This document shows positions 12,976-25,699 of a stretch of 64,000 nucleotides of DNA, piece after piece. The stretch is from Paragonimus westermani (lineage: Eukaryota; Platyhelminthes; Trematoda; Plagiorchiida; Troglotrematidae): NCBI GenBank assembly GCA_008508345.1, contig QNGE01000916.1, positions 86,719-150,718 on the forward strand, read 5' to 3'. The notes under the pieces were generated by a model that saw only the letters and a list, made by a program, of their open reading frames with translations, was not told the origin of the DNA and ran no database searches. Both the position numbers and the translations under genes were made by a program. Each line of letters opens with the position of its first letter. Position 1 is the first letter of the stretch.

Positions 12976-13420
12976 GTGAATCTCCCCGATCGACGCCTTC
13001 TTACCCACATATTCAACTGCCACTTAAAAAGACGCCTGCTACGGCACCACCTCCCATCCCCACCAAACCGCAAGCGTTGCTTCAAACCCTCTGGTCTCAG
13101 CAACAACTGACTGCATTTCGCGCGGGACAATCCCCGACACCAATTGCGCAACATTTGCTTCCAGCCACCACGCCTCAGCACACAGACCATCTGACTTTAA
13201 AACCCGTGGTTGAAAATACCACCATCGCAAATCCGGTACAGAAACAGCCGTTCGAATCCGATCACAAGCCAACTTTACAAAAAGCACCTTCCAGTACTCC
13301 GCGTCGACGAAATGGTGCTCATCGACTGACAGATCAACAAGTGCATGAACGTTTAAGGACGATTGTTAGCAAGGGTAATCCATACGACAAATACCAGTTG
13401 GTTGAAAAGGTCGGACAAGG
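12976..13420 (+). CDS. PAK-like kinase, exon 3 (linker and start of catalytic domain)
   Basis: The 445-base exon joins exon 2 through a split glycine codon and ends at gacaagg|gtaagt in phase 2. It encodes the distal linker, including a PPPIPTKP proline motif (a position where group I PAKs carry the PIX-binding site). It then enters the conserved pre-kinase helix: LTDQQVHERLRTIVSKGNP corresponds in position and pattern to the block just before the kinase domain of group I PAKs. It closes with YQLVEKVGQG, the first half of the ATP-binding glycine loop, completed as GASG in exon 4. Cutting the glycine loop between exons is a strong check on both junctions. Group II PAKs lack this pre-kinase block in this form, supporting the group I call. 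Confidence 0.9.
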
Positions 13421-14439
13421 GTAAGTCCTTTTGGTGCTGGTCCAGTGAATCGATTTTTTCAGTCCATTTTGCATCATGTTCATCTGTAACAGATATACCT
13501 GTTTCAACTCTCTAAATGATCGTAACTTATGCTTTACTATCTTTTGTGTATACGTGTACCTATTCATTAAATTCCGGCTAGCCGTGATAACGTGTATTTG
13601 CGCTGATGCATGCACCCGATCAGATGGAACACAGCTACGGAACCCATTAGTACGCAAATGTGTGTGGGTGGACAGCTGACTGTGCACTTTTAGTTGCCGG
13701 TGAGCCATGTTGGACTGGCAAACTGTAACGTGAATGTGTGGATTTATTTATTTGTCTGTTACACATCATTCTTACCTCTTAGAACAGTTTTGCTGTCGTA
13801 TGGTTGACTGCAAAGATTTGCCACACCTATAACCCTAGATTGGCGTAAAAATCTTCTGGAATAATCGAAAGAGAATTCCTCCTTCCGTCTGAATTTCCCA
13901 CTCGTTTTGACCATTCCATGTAGACAGTCATTGAGTAATCGACTTCATTGTTGATTGTCTACGTGATAATATGTAATCGATTGAGGTCGGTTACGTGTGC
14001 ATTCTCCCGTTGCCAATGGACTGAATATCAGTGCTCTTCTTTATAATTTGGTCGTAATCTATGATAAATTCCTGTACCGCTCGTTTTTACGAAAACTGAA
14101 TGCAATCATCGCGCTTGTGTTGTTAGCCTACACACGTACAGAATTGGCAAATTTTTCATTCTAATAGTTTTCTTTTATTGCGCGTTGGTAAATCCGAAAA
14201 TTGATTGATTTTTGATAACGCAACTCCATACCTGCAACCGGGAGTTGTTCCAGTACGTTCGAAGCTGTGGTCACTGGCCCTCTTTTCACCTAATCTATGT
14301 CCACTAGTTTCTCGTAAATTTTTAAAGCATTTGCACCAGCGAATTCCATTGCCCTCGATGCTGTGTCTTGCTTCCCTACGTCTGCTGTATTGATGGTATC
14401 GACCAGTTTCAGTTTATACGTGCTACTTGGTATTCATTG

Positions 14440-14640
14440 ATTACAACATCCGAACTGTAAACAGAACGGATATGCGAAAACATATTATGCGTTGTGATAG
14501 TGCTCATTATTAAGTAAATCTTTGGTTAAGCCACAAGAAGTTAAAACCAAGAGGGTTATCGGTTTCGCGAAACCGATAACTCTCGGTTTTAACTCAATGT
14601 AGCTTAACCAAAGATTTACTTAATAGTGTTTTCATTGATG
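14440..14640. repeat. Dispersed repeat carrying a near-perfect foldback
   Basis: Bases 14,509-14,567 and 14,568-14,623 are inverted copies of each other, meeting without a spacer at ggtttcg|cgaaacc. The arms differ at only a few positions and by about 3 bases in length, so a transcript could fold into a hairpin of nearly 60 bp. The left flank and left arm (about 14,448-14,565) recur at about 46,608-46,725, sharing cagaacggatatgcgaaaac and ggtaaatc/ttggttaagccaca. The arrangement suggests a foldback or terminal piece of a Penelope-like or other retroelement; see the hammerhead-like relic in the second copy. Confidence 0.75.
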
Positions 14641-15747
14641 GTCCAACTCAGGTGACCGACCGTGTGCTGTCCTAGTTCTTCGCTGTGTATCATCAAAGTT
14701 CAGTTGCTAGTCATTCGTTTGGTTTATTTACGTAAATCTTAGATTCGGAATCTATTGTTCCCACTTGACATTATTTCATTCACAACGTCCGTTATTCTGC
14801 CCAGACCATCGCTCACGGTAACAATGAAGTGGAACAACTTGGGAAAAGAATGTACTAAAAATGACCAAAAATTGATAAAACGACATTGAATGTAACAACT
14901 AGAAATGGATTGAATGCAGGCACGTCACTGACTGCGGACCACTGCCATTTCGTATAGCGTTTCTAGCCGGCGATTGAAGTGGTCACGTGAACTCCAACCA
15001 GACAGCCGACATCTGCTTGTCTAGGTCATGCCGTCTGTTTCCTCCACACCAGGGTCATGGAATGGGAAACGATTATTGTTGTGGTCAAACTTACAATGTT
15101 ATGACGATTACGCTTAAATCTTCGTGCATATGTTTAATCTGTTCTTGCTTTTTTCTGATTTTACCGGTAGGGCTTACCGATCGCGTTCTAAACCTTCCCT
15201 TATCTAATTTCGAGACATTGGTGGAGGTGAATGTTTTCGCTTGACTGCTCACAGTAGGTGCACATCATTTCATAAGCCCAATGCTTGTGAGTGTGCTGAG
15301 GAATAGTGAAATCAGTATGCTCGCAAAACTCTCACTAAGTTAGATAGAAATTATCTACGAGCGAACGCTTTCGGTGGTGGTCATTCGTCACAGTTCCTTT
15401 GAAGAATTTTGTTAGTTTCTCTGACGATATTTACAACTCTTTTCGTAGTGCTCTCCTCGAACGTGTACAGACGAGTGTACTGTTTTCTCGCAGTTGCGTT
15501 GTTCACATAGATTATCGGTTTCTCTACTGACCGACCGTATAGCTTGCTTGCTTATGAGACATTTGAATTAGTATTGACTAATCAACATCAGCTGTCTATT
15601 GCCAACACACTTCACAAGTCGTTTAGGTTGAGATAGCAGTTATTCCGTGCTTGGTTTTTAGTGTGGTATAGAGAAGGTGGAAACGCAACAGGCTGCCTAC
15701 CATTCCTAACACTCAGATTATCAACAATGTTCAGTTGATCTTGTAAT

Positions 15748-15766
15748 GTGTGTGTGTGTGTGTATG
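15748..15766. repeat. (TG)n microsatellite
   Basis: A run of about eight TG units inside PAK intron 3. Confidence 0.8.
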
Positions 15767-16857
15767 CGTCATTAGAAACTGATCATACGGGCTTCCGTCG
15801 TATGATTCAGCTATCAGCGTTACTGTGGTCGTCAATCACAGTTGTGCAGGTAAGCAAACCTGATTTCAACCGGCAAATCGTCGGCTTTTCGATAGAGGTT
15901 ATCTGCTAGTTTATTGTCATCTTTTAAGGACGCTTCGTCCTTGTGGCTATTCTCCCATGGCTGTTTTTTTCGTTTTCAACTCAATTTAGGACACGCCCAG
16001 ACACTTTAGTCTAACTTCTCGTCTGATTCGACTGAATGTGTGACAACTATGTTACTTATGTGTATATTTGTTTAGAGGATTATTCCTCAATATGGTCATT
16101 CCATCTAGTAGTGCATTAGCAAGTGACGGTTATCTCTGTCTGTCATTTTTTTCTGGTGGGCAACAGGCACTTTGAATCATGGATTGGTTGATGCTGACAA
16201 CTTCAAGGTGTAACAGTCACATGGTGACTTCTTATTCTACTTTCTTCATACTGGTTTCCAGTAGCTTTCGACTGGATTGACTCTTACCCCTGTGTTGCGT
16301 GTCAGCTCCTGGTGATCTGCATAATCAGTAGTGTGGGAAAGAACTGCCTTCGTCCATTAAGGGTGGGAGATGCAATGTTTGTTTGAGATCCCATATATGT
16401 GACCTTTTGACATTGGATACACGTGCAAGCTCTTATTGTTAGGGAGCCGGGGTCTATTCCGTTTATGTTCCCTATTCCCAATTAAATTGTTGCTCGCCAG
16501 TCGGCGCAAATCTTCATCTGATTTTAGTGCCAGTCAGGTATGTACTGACAAATGTTAAAACGTCAGACAACTTGCACTCAGATCATGATTGTCGTCAGCA
16601 TGGTTTGTTTTGATTGATCTATAGGCCTGGGAATGTGTCTGTATCCGTTTGGTTACAGGTTAATATTACCGTCAGTCAGTCAATTTCTGTTCCAAGTTTG
16701 TGCGTACTGACGGTAATACTAGTCCTTCTTAGTTTGCTTATTTGTGCTTGCTGAGCAGTTAGAGTCGCTGATCTGTTTTATGAACATCTCTTCTGTATTT
16801 TCGTTTCATCTGGATTTGCTCACTTAACTCGCTTGTCACACTTCCCTCCCCCTCTTT

Positions 16858-16875
16858 TCACACACACACACACAG
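16858..16875 (+). repeat. (CA)n run abutting a 3' splice site
   Basis: About eight CA units directly precede the AG used for exon 4, taking the place of most of the pyrimidine tract; a short cccctctttt lies just upstream. Confidence 0.85.
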
Positions 16876-17224
16876 TGCTTCTGGTGTGGTCTATAGTGGC
16901 TACGATGTATTCACACGAAAATTGGTGGCCATCAAACAGATGAATTTGGCTCAGCAGCCCAAGAAAGAGCTGATCATCAACGAAATCCTTGTCATGCAAG
17001 CCAATAGGCAGGCGAACATTGTCAATTATTTGGATAGTTATCTAGTTCCTACGGCACTCAATCGTCAAATTCTTACTACGGATACCGGCAGCCACACAAC
17101 CACGGGATCTGGGAGTGGCGAAGAGCTGTGGGTAGTGATGGAGTACTTGGACGGCGGCTCACTCACCGATGTAGTCACCGAAACGTGCATGGAAGAGGGG
17201 CACATAGCTGCTATTTGTAAGGAG
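16876..17224 (+). CDS. PAK-like kinase, exon 4 (N-lobe of the catalytic domain)
   Basis: The 349-base exon completes the glycine loop (GQG|ASG) and ends at aaggag|gtgagc in phase 0. Numbering from the ATG at 5,409, the ATP-anchoring lysine is K406 in VAIKQMN and the partner alpha-C glutamate is E422 in IINEIL. The block [16 protein letters not shown] is almost the textbook PAK sequence. [21 protein letters not shown] is the hinge and following helix, where this family shapes the ATP pocket. Odd feature: residues 444-466 are a 23-residue insertion rich in Thr, Ser and Gly between beta4 (DSYLV) and beta5 (ELWVV), where human PAK1 has only two residues. It lies inside the exon with the frame open throughout, so it is not an unspliced intron with normal GT-AG ends. 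Confidence 0.95.
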
Positions 17225-18374
<1,150 letters not shown>

Positions 18375-18706
18375 TAATTACTATCCGTCGTTGTGATCTC
18401 TGTGTTAGCGTAGATGGAACTGCCAAAGTCATTTTGTTTCCGGTTGTACCTTATGTTTCCTGTGCTGGTTAGTCCACCTGTCACCTACATTGAACGACGC
18501 CTTATCAAGACGACCAGGATTTGCTGGTATGGCCTATTGCTAGGTCGATCAATGTGTTAATTTGTGTGTTGGTCCTTTCATGATCATATTGACATAGGCT
18601 GCATGATTGTTGATTTGTACAACGCGCTTGGTGACGTACGTACACTATAATACCTGACGGGATCTAGATGCCGGTTGGTCTTTTCAAGAATGCAAATTGG
18701 GTCAGC

Positions 18707-18915
18707 TCATCATCATCATCATAGACACCAATACATCAGTGGTTCACACTAATGCTTAACTGCCACACAACCATGAAGAAAAAGCAAACCCCATATAGGA
18801 AGAGAGAAAGAAGAAGACGGAGAGAGACCTAACTACTGAAAACAACTACGTCTATATTCAAACATTCAACATCAAGGTGCCTACACCTTGCAAACAAACA
18901 ACCGAGCTGCAATTG
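18707..18915 (-). mobile_element. Reverse-strand copy of the LINE 3' tail
   Basis: Begins with (tca)n, the complement of the GAT-type 3' end, then runs through atcagtggttcaca, aatgcttaactgccacac and ttgcaaacaaacaa, the reverse complement of the tail at 1-335. Similarity fades after about 18,915, so this is a 5'-truncated insertion of about 200 bp. Confidence 0.75.
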
Positions 18916-20799
18916 GGTGGGCTGATAAAATGCAGCTAATTATGTTTGTTCGAGTAGACGTACGCTCACAGTCATTCGATGAAATCACGCTAACTTGGCT
19001 ACTGTTGGTCTGTTGTATCAGTCATCTCTAGTGTCATGAATCTGTTAAAGTGCAATTAACGAAATTCCGCATACATTGCACTGTTGTTTTCAATGAGTAT
19101 GGCTACTCGATCAGCAACTTTGTTTCTAAGTGCCGACTGCAATTCATTGTACCTTTAATACCAACACAAGTGCGTCAACTCGGTTGTTTCTATTCCATGT
19201 TATGAATCATGTCGTTTTGTGGTCCTATTTCACAAGGCTTTTCTGGCCTTTATGAGTTTGACGATAATTCAGGAAGGAGAATAACCGTAGCCACCCTTTC
19301 TGATGGTTTTTCCACCAGTCAGTTGTCCCATTCACCAATAATTGTTCACGTTTTCCCTACTGGGAGAGGTGTACCGATCGTTCCAAAACACACTCGATGG
19401 GGCCAACATGCTTTTACCTAGTCATATGAGTCAGCGGGCTTGACTTGAGTCGGTAACCAGACAGGTCCCTCAGGTTGCTGTGGATTTAAAACGGGTCAAA
19501 GTCAGCAGTATCAAGTGTTTCACGTAGACATTTCGGCGCGTAACTCTTGCTCTCTATCTTTGTTGGTCACTGACTCATTCGCTTGTACAAGACAAGTGAG
19601 AACGTTTGATTTTCCGCAGCTAAGTTGAAGTTGATAACCGGAGAAGGTCCAGTTGATACACAACTCCACTACTAGTCAACGAAATATTGAAGCAACCGCC
19701 GAACAATTTCATCAACCGTAATGCGAGTAGGTGTACAACTTTGTGGTCGATCATAAACGACCGTGGGTGAAAGAACTACTTTTAAGTTGTATGAAAACGT
19801 CTAACAAAAGAAAGTGTCATACTGCATTACACAGCTACTGTTCTCGAATGTATTTTAAACCCGTTCGATGACAGTACATATGTAGATGTGCTCTTATGAA
19901 TGATTATTTTAGATTGTTTATTTTGGGCTATCTGAGAGGCAGGATGTACATCAACAAAATGTTGAATGGGAAGCTTACGGTTAAGCATTCGAACTGCTCG
20001 TAACGATTAGCTCCTTGTATAAACAATACTGTAGCATTTTGAGCTCTTACGCTGTGTATTCTTCCTACACGTACATTTCTTTTTCTCACGACATTTTGAC
20101 AACTACATGGGGTTAATTTCCTCCGTAGGTTATCGTGACGGCTCATACAGCTGTTAGCAGCATACAGTTGTCGCTGCAGATTTCAGTTCATCATGGTGCA
20201 CGGTGGTCATAAGAGGCATTAGACTCGAATCTTGCCAAACGTGACCACTGCATCAGAGCTTGTAACCCTTGTAGGAACTAAGATTTGTGATACTTAAGCT
20301 TTTGCACTCTGACTTAATGATGATTGTCTAAACAAGGTTTATTGGTCATTGGTTAAATGAGTAGTTAAATGTCGTTGATGCAAGCGAACCCTCTGAATGA
20401 GCCCGGCGCATCAGTTGCTGATTTGCTTCTAATCAATCCGATCATCCTCAGAGTGGAACCGCAGTAACAGGCCGACATGTGTGGTTATTTGATAAAAGGC
20501 GTCGGCTTTCGACTGCGAGGCGGATTGAAGCGGAAGCAACGTGATGCAACTCCAGTTCAGTTCAGGGTTCCAAGGTACGACGCTTAAAAGACCCGATTGA
20601 ATCAGCTTCTGACGAAAAGTGCTGGAATCTTTGATGTTGCAACAACAGGAAAGGTATACCCTTTCCTCGTAGTTCAGAAACAGTTCAGCACAGTATACCA
20701 ACTGATTGATTCACATCTAGAATCATCGGTCTTCCAGTCCGGATTTGGTGTACTCGCTTTGTTTGAGAACGCTGACTGAATCACTCCTATCAGGCAGGC

Positions 20800-23690
20800 C
20801 AATAGGTAGAGGTCTGACATACCATGTTCTCTTGACCCTCCAACTTGGGGGTTAGAGGAAGATGAGCATCTTTCTCAGGAAAAAGTACCAGTTTCGGTAC
20901 ACTGTCACCCACCCGTTGCCTTGCGGTACAGGATTTTGAGCCAAAGGCTTTGGTTGAGAACCCTAATCGTTCTCCTGTCTAGGTCTGGGCGTCCTGGCAG
21001 TATCTCAGTCCACATACAACCATGAACACCAATAATTACTGCATTACTGCATTGGCTGCCTCACAGTATAAACCAGGTCATCCTTTTTGCTGCATATGGC
21101 ATGGTGGATAGGCGAAAACATGCCTCTGTTTACCCTTCCCTACTATCCTACCAAATTTAGCTCTCAGACCTTTCCCAATCCCCCTTTCTGGTGATTGCTC
21201 TACAGGTTCCAAGATAGATACAGCTAGTCATATTAACATTGTGTCCGATCTCTTACTACCCAACCTTAGGCCCCCCCCAGACCCTTGTTTAGACCTCGAA
21301 GGCGGGTTAACATAAGTGCTTTCAACGTTCGCACGCTAAAACAGAACGGTCAACACGTTGTTCTCGCAAGAACGCTAGACTGGTTGAATGTCGATATCTG
21401 CTGCATTTCGGAGACTAGAACCCGGGACAATAGTGAACGTATGGAACTAACGGCATCCACAATGTCTTCCCCATACTAATTATACACTTCGGGTGACTCC
21501 ACGACCGCCACCACTCGTCAAGCTGGAGCAGGTATAGTCATCAGCATGACGACCACAGCCATATTGGTAGATTCCTCTTAACAGTAGATCTCGTGCCGCC
21601 CACTTGGCGGGTTCATTTAAGATCAGTTCTAGATGCAAAACCTTCGGAAATCTTTTCACTGTATCTGCTTATGTTCTAACTGACTGTAGTGGCTTCGATG
21701 TCAAGAACGCCTTTTACTCAGATCGGGCCACTCTCCTTCGGTCGAAACATGTTTCTGATGTAATCATTCTGGTCGGAGATATGAATGGCTAGGTCGGGTG
21801 CCTTAGTGAGGCTGAGTGTGGTTTAGGTGACAGGTTCAGAATAACACCACATCGCCCGCACAGTGGTGGGTGACTGTTTTCACTGTATGCTGAGCACAGG
21901 CTATTGTTAGCCAGCACTAGTTTCAGGCACAGTGCACGTCGTTGTTATGTTTGGCGCCCGCCTTCTCCGAATCAGCCCTGGTCTCAGGTAGACCACACAG
22001 TTGTCAGTTACAGATGGCGTGGCTCCATTCAGGACCGTCATTCTCACCGAAGCACGTAATATGATTCAAATCATGCATTGGTACTTTTGTTGGACAACGA
22101 CCCCACCGACAGTAACGGCTGACTGTTGAGAAACTGGCTTTATCATCAGTAAAGCGCTAGTACGAAGTCGGTTTAGAAAGCAGCCTTAATAGTTTTCACT
22201 CGGAAGATCCTACTAGCTGCTGGACTCAAACCTCAGCCTATTCATGAAGTAAGTACTGTGATATGTGGCACGGGGGTTCGTGGGTCGAACATACATTGGA
22301 TCTCGGAGAACTCCCCGGAGTTGTCAGAAGCCAGACGGAACAATCCTTCTCGTAGTTCCTATAGCAAATTTTGGAGATATCCGTAAGAAGTTGAAACGTA
22401 GCCTGACCGTCGATTGTAAGGCATGGCTAGTGGAGAAAGTTAAGGAAATGGTAATCGCTGTTGCCTCAGGGAACGGCGGCACACTCTTCAAGCTTATTCG
22501 TGCTTCTGCCCTCAGAAGACCGTTTGTCAGTGAAGCTATCAGCGAGGCAAAGGGCTCACTCATGTATAATAAGTTCAGAAGGTTAGAATGGTGGTCGAAA
22601 CACTTTAAGGGTCAATTTAGCTGGCCTCCTGCTTCTACTGTGTTGCCGCCACAAACTTGTAATGTAGCACACTATTTCATACTCTGGTAACTACTTTGGA
22701 ATGCGCTTCCCAGCTCCCAAATGCAAGGTGCTCTCGCAAGACTGCTGTAGTTACGTAAATTGAATGTTAGCTAATGAAGTCATGAAATCTGTTGATTGTT
22801 TTCTACACTTGGGCGGTTATATCAGCGGCGGCGGAGGTGTGGGGTTTGAAACAATCGCCTACCTACTAAGGCTGGGATGGTATTCGCCAATCTGGAACAC
22901 CTCTGGTGACAAAGAGGTAAATGTCTGAAGCTTAAAGGTCGTGTATATAAGGCCACAGTGAAATATGGCTGCTCATGGTAGAAGACGTGAACAGTCTTCA
23001 AATATTTGACCACCATTGTTTGCGCTCGATCGTTCGCATCAGGGAGCACCAACGTGTAAGCAACGAAAAAGTTAGGAAGCAGCTATTGGATATACTGGTA
23101 AGCGAGTTCTTTTGTCCAATGCTCACGGTTACTGGGAATTCGGTGGTTAGACCGTGTACTAAGGATGTCAGCCATACCGAACACTCTTTGACGATGCTGC
23201 CGCCAGCTGGCTTATTGTGCGAGATGGACAAATGATCACCTGGCATAGATAAATGAGGCCGTTCACCAAGAGGCTGGCCGTTGTAGGTCGGGTTTATCTT
23301 CCAGGATGAGGCCGTTGTTACTTCCAGAGTCAGTGGTTGGAAAGGTTAGGCGAGATGGCGGTTAATCGGGCTCAGTGGCGTGAATGTTGGCTAGTTTTGT
23401 CTTAGTGACGCTTGGCAGTGAATGCCACAAAGAGACTGTCTTGGTGATGACGTCTTACTTTAATTATATAACACGGTTATTTGTTCGAAAAATCTAGACA
23501 CTTTGATGTTAAGTATCTGGATATAAATGCAGCTGTTTTCAGTAGGTAGGTCCTTTCCACTTTTTTCTTCTATCTTTCTGCACAGGTTGCTTTCTTTCAT
23601 AGTTGTGTGGCAGTTGTGCATCCATGAGAACCATTGGTGTACTGCCGTCTATAGTGATGGTGACGTCGAATGTATTGAACGTTTGCATAG
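20800..23690 (+). pseudogene. RTE-type LINE with the central reverse transcriptase deleted
   Basis: Untranslated 5' sequence is followed by an AP-endonuclease from about 21,270: NISAFNVRTLKQNGQHVV and DICCISETRT at 21,300-21,420, then VSAYVLTDCSGFDVKNAFY and DVIILVGDMNG at 21,670-21,790. A pre-RT segment follows at 22,265-22,690 (WLVEKVKEM, EAISEAKGSL, RRLEWWSKHF). The frame then jumps at about 22,700-22,800 straight to the C-terminal part (TYLGGYIS-like at 22,800, LKGRVYKATVKYG at 22,930, then FDHHCLRSIVRIREHQRVSNEKVRKQ at 23,000-23,090, split here only for description). The active-site motifs are missing, and stops and frameshifts elsewhere make it dead. The 3' tail and GAT-type end (about 23,360-23,680) match the solo tails elsewhere in the window. 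Confidence 0.85.
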
Positions 23691-23959
23691 GATAATTCGG
23701 GCATGCCTAATGTTGGTATGGGAACTACATCGATGAGTAGTGTCTGAACAACATACGGAAACTTGGTTGACTGCGATGTGATTCACTCCACTAAGGAAAA
23801 GGCATGCTGAACTAGAGCCACTTATACTTTCAAAGAACCTGCGACAAGTTATTAACCAAAACGATACTTTGGGTGCAAGTCATGCGAACCGCGTAATTAT
23901 ATAAGGTAGTACAAAATAGCAAACATATACAACGACCTTCTCCACCAGAGCGTTTGAGT

Positions 23960-24112
23960 GATAACAGAAGAAAACACCCGATAGAAAAGGAATCTGAATA
24001 ACGAAGTCAGAAAACCGATTCTGCTAGATGGTAGTACCATTTCGTGTGTTCTCGTCAGTTGCAACACATAACAGCAGCGAACATAAAAAATATTTAAGCG
24101 AAATAAGTGTGA
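23960..24112 (-). mobile_element. Inverted terminal piece of a Penelope-like element
   Basis: The reverse complement of this stretch matches the 3' flank of the Penelope-like copy at 25,240-25,390, including the hammerhead-like core. It lies immediately before the sense-strand coding remnant that starts at about 24,113, so the coding remnant is flanked on its left by an oppositely oriented terminal piece. Confidence 0.7.
24021..24065 (-). ncRNA. Hammerhead-ribozyme-like motif (Penelope-associated)
   Basis: On the minus strand: CTGACGAG, six bases, CGAAA, then a stem III arm ATGGT, a 3-base loop and ACCAT, followed by C at the expected cleavage site. Stem III is fully Watson-Crick here, while the copy at 25,305 has a G-U pair at the same place (AUGGU with AUCAU). 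Stem II is reduced to the single conserved G-C pair. Activity is unproven. Confidence 0.5.
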
Positions 24113-25440
24113 CTTTGCACTGGCTCATAACATAAAGGTGCTTGTCGTAGCCAGCATCTTGAAGCATCTGATATTATTGTGTACTGAAAATAACGAATTT
24201 TATTGTCAAAATGTGGGATTCAAACAAATAAACGGGGTTGTGATGGGTAGCTCTCTCCAGGACTGATTTTGGCTGAATTAATTGTCTATGATTGAGCTCC
24301 GCCTCGCGAATACACTGCACGACATCCCGATTTATCGTCGATATGTTGATGACATAATAGTATTCGCATAAGACGAGGAGACAGTAGAAAAGCTATTGGA
24401 TTTATTGAACTCTCCGCATCGAAATCTAACGCCATCGTCTGAGCTTGAAAAGATACACTCGCCGTTCTGGATGTCAGCATCAGACGACGGACGGATGGTG
24501 CAGTGTGTCGACCAGGGAAGGACAGTGTCTGATTTTCAACAATTTCTCACCGATACAACACAAACGCTTGCTGCTTTGTCTATTTTACAGAGTGCAAACT
24601 ATATGTACGGATGATGCACTAGATGCCGAGTTGAAATTCATTCATGAGACCCTGGTCCCCAACGGTTATCCACTGGGTTTTGTTGACTTTCACACCAAGG
24701 TGAACGTATTAAGCTCACAAGAAACGTCTGTTCCGAAGAAACCAGTGTATATGTAGTTAACGTACTGACAGGTCATCCAACGGACATACAATGCAGCTAC
24801 ACTGCGTTTACTCAGTCGCCGCATGTCAGTCACATTTCCTCACATTAAGACGCGAATGCCAGACTTGTCCACTTCACACTGTACCTACCAGTTCACCTGC
24901 AACTGCGGTCACGTTTACCTTGGCAGAACTGATCGATCCCTGCACCTTGGAATGAAGGAACGCGTGCCCAGGTTATATCTAGGACTTGATATGTGGCTTG
25001 ACTCGACACGACCCACCAAACAACGCAAGCCGGCTTCTTCGATCGCCAGACACCTGCCAGAGACCGGTCATGTGGTCGACCCGACAAACGCTTTCCGTGT
25101 GTTGATGCGTCATCACAAGCCTGTCGCCCTTAAGTCACTCGAGGCGCTGCTTGTCATGCGTAGCAAGCCAGTCCTCTGTGTGCAAAAGCTGTTGACTGTG
25201 AACCTCCGTCTGCCATGGGTCTAACCAATGACAGACCAGTGTATACACTGGTTTGATGCATGAATTTGATTCGCTTAAATGTTTTCATGTTCACCGCTGT
25301 TATGTGTAGCAACTGACGAGAGCATACGAAATGGTACTATCATCTTGCAAAACCGGTCTTCTGATTTCCTTATTCAAATTCGTACCTTTCATTAATCTGT
25401 CTCAAAGGGCCGTTTTTTCCATACTTGACAGTATCGTGTA
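24113..25440 (+). pseudogene. Penelope-like element remnant (RT end plus GIY-YIG)
   Basis: Starts inside the reverse transcriptase (HLILLCTENNEF, KQINGVVMGS at 24,165-24,250) and continues with the active-site motif YRRYVDDIIVF at 24,330-24,365. After frameshifts it reaches a 133-codon frame at 24,823-25,224 with the GIY-YIG nuclease signature (YQFTCNC..VYLGRTDRSLH) and the SSIARHLPETGHVVDP block. The order and motifs match the 750-codon element at 33,808-36,060. The 3' flank to 25,440 carries the hammerhead-like core. The N-terminal half is absent and several stops are present, so it is inactive. Confidence 0.9.
25305..25352 (+). ncRNA. Hammerhead-ribozyme-like motif (Penelope-associated)
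   Basis: Reading 5' to 3': GCAA, CTGACGAG, AGCATA, CGAAA, then ATGGT-ACT-ATCAT as stem III, C as the cleavage-site base (an AUC triplet), and TTGC, which pairs with the initial GCAA as stem I. The order is that of a type I hammerhead. Stem II is a single G-C closing a six-base loop, which is weak. Known context: Penelope-like elements of many animals carry hammerhead ribozymes in their terminal repeats. Confidence 0.5.
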
Positions 25441-25699
25441 AGATGATTGATTAGACATCATTTCGTTTGCTTTTCTCAATTACGTACGCCAAATAATGTA
25501 CAAACGTTTGGACGTGTAGGATCCTACGACCAAAACGTTTAAAGTGACTAATTGTAATTCGGTCATTTGATGGAAACTAATGATGGTACATATGAATTAA
25601 GAGATAAGAGCACTCAACTGATGTAACATGTTACCAAGGTAACGGATCGTCTAACCACACTGGCTACCTACCTTGGTCGACTCGATGACCTCGTCTCAA

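Larger units (their letters stand above)
13421..16875 (+). other. PAK intron 3
   Basis: A 3.5-kb intron from gtaagt to an acceptor in which a short T/C tract is followed by a (CA)n run ending cacacag. It contains the foldback repeat at 14,509-14,623 and its repeat-family flank from about 14,440, and a (TG)n microsatellite near 15,748-15,764. Other open frames look like chance. Confidence 0.7.
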
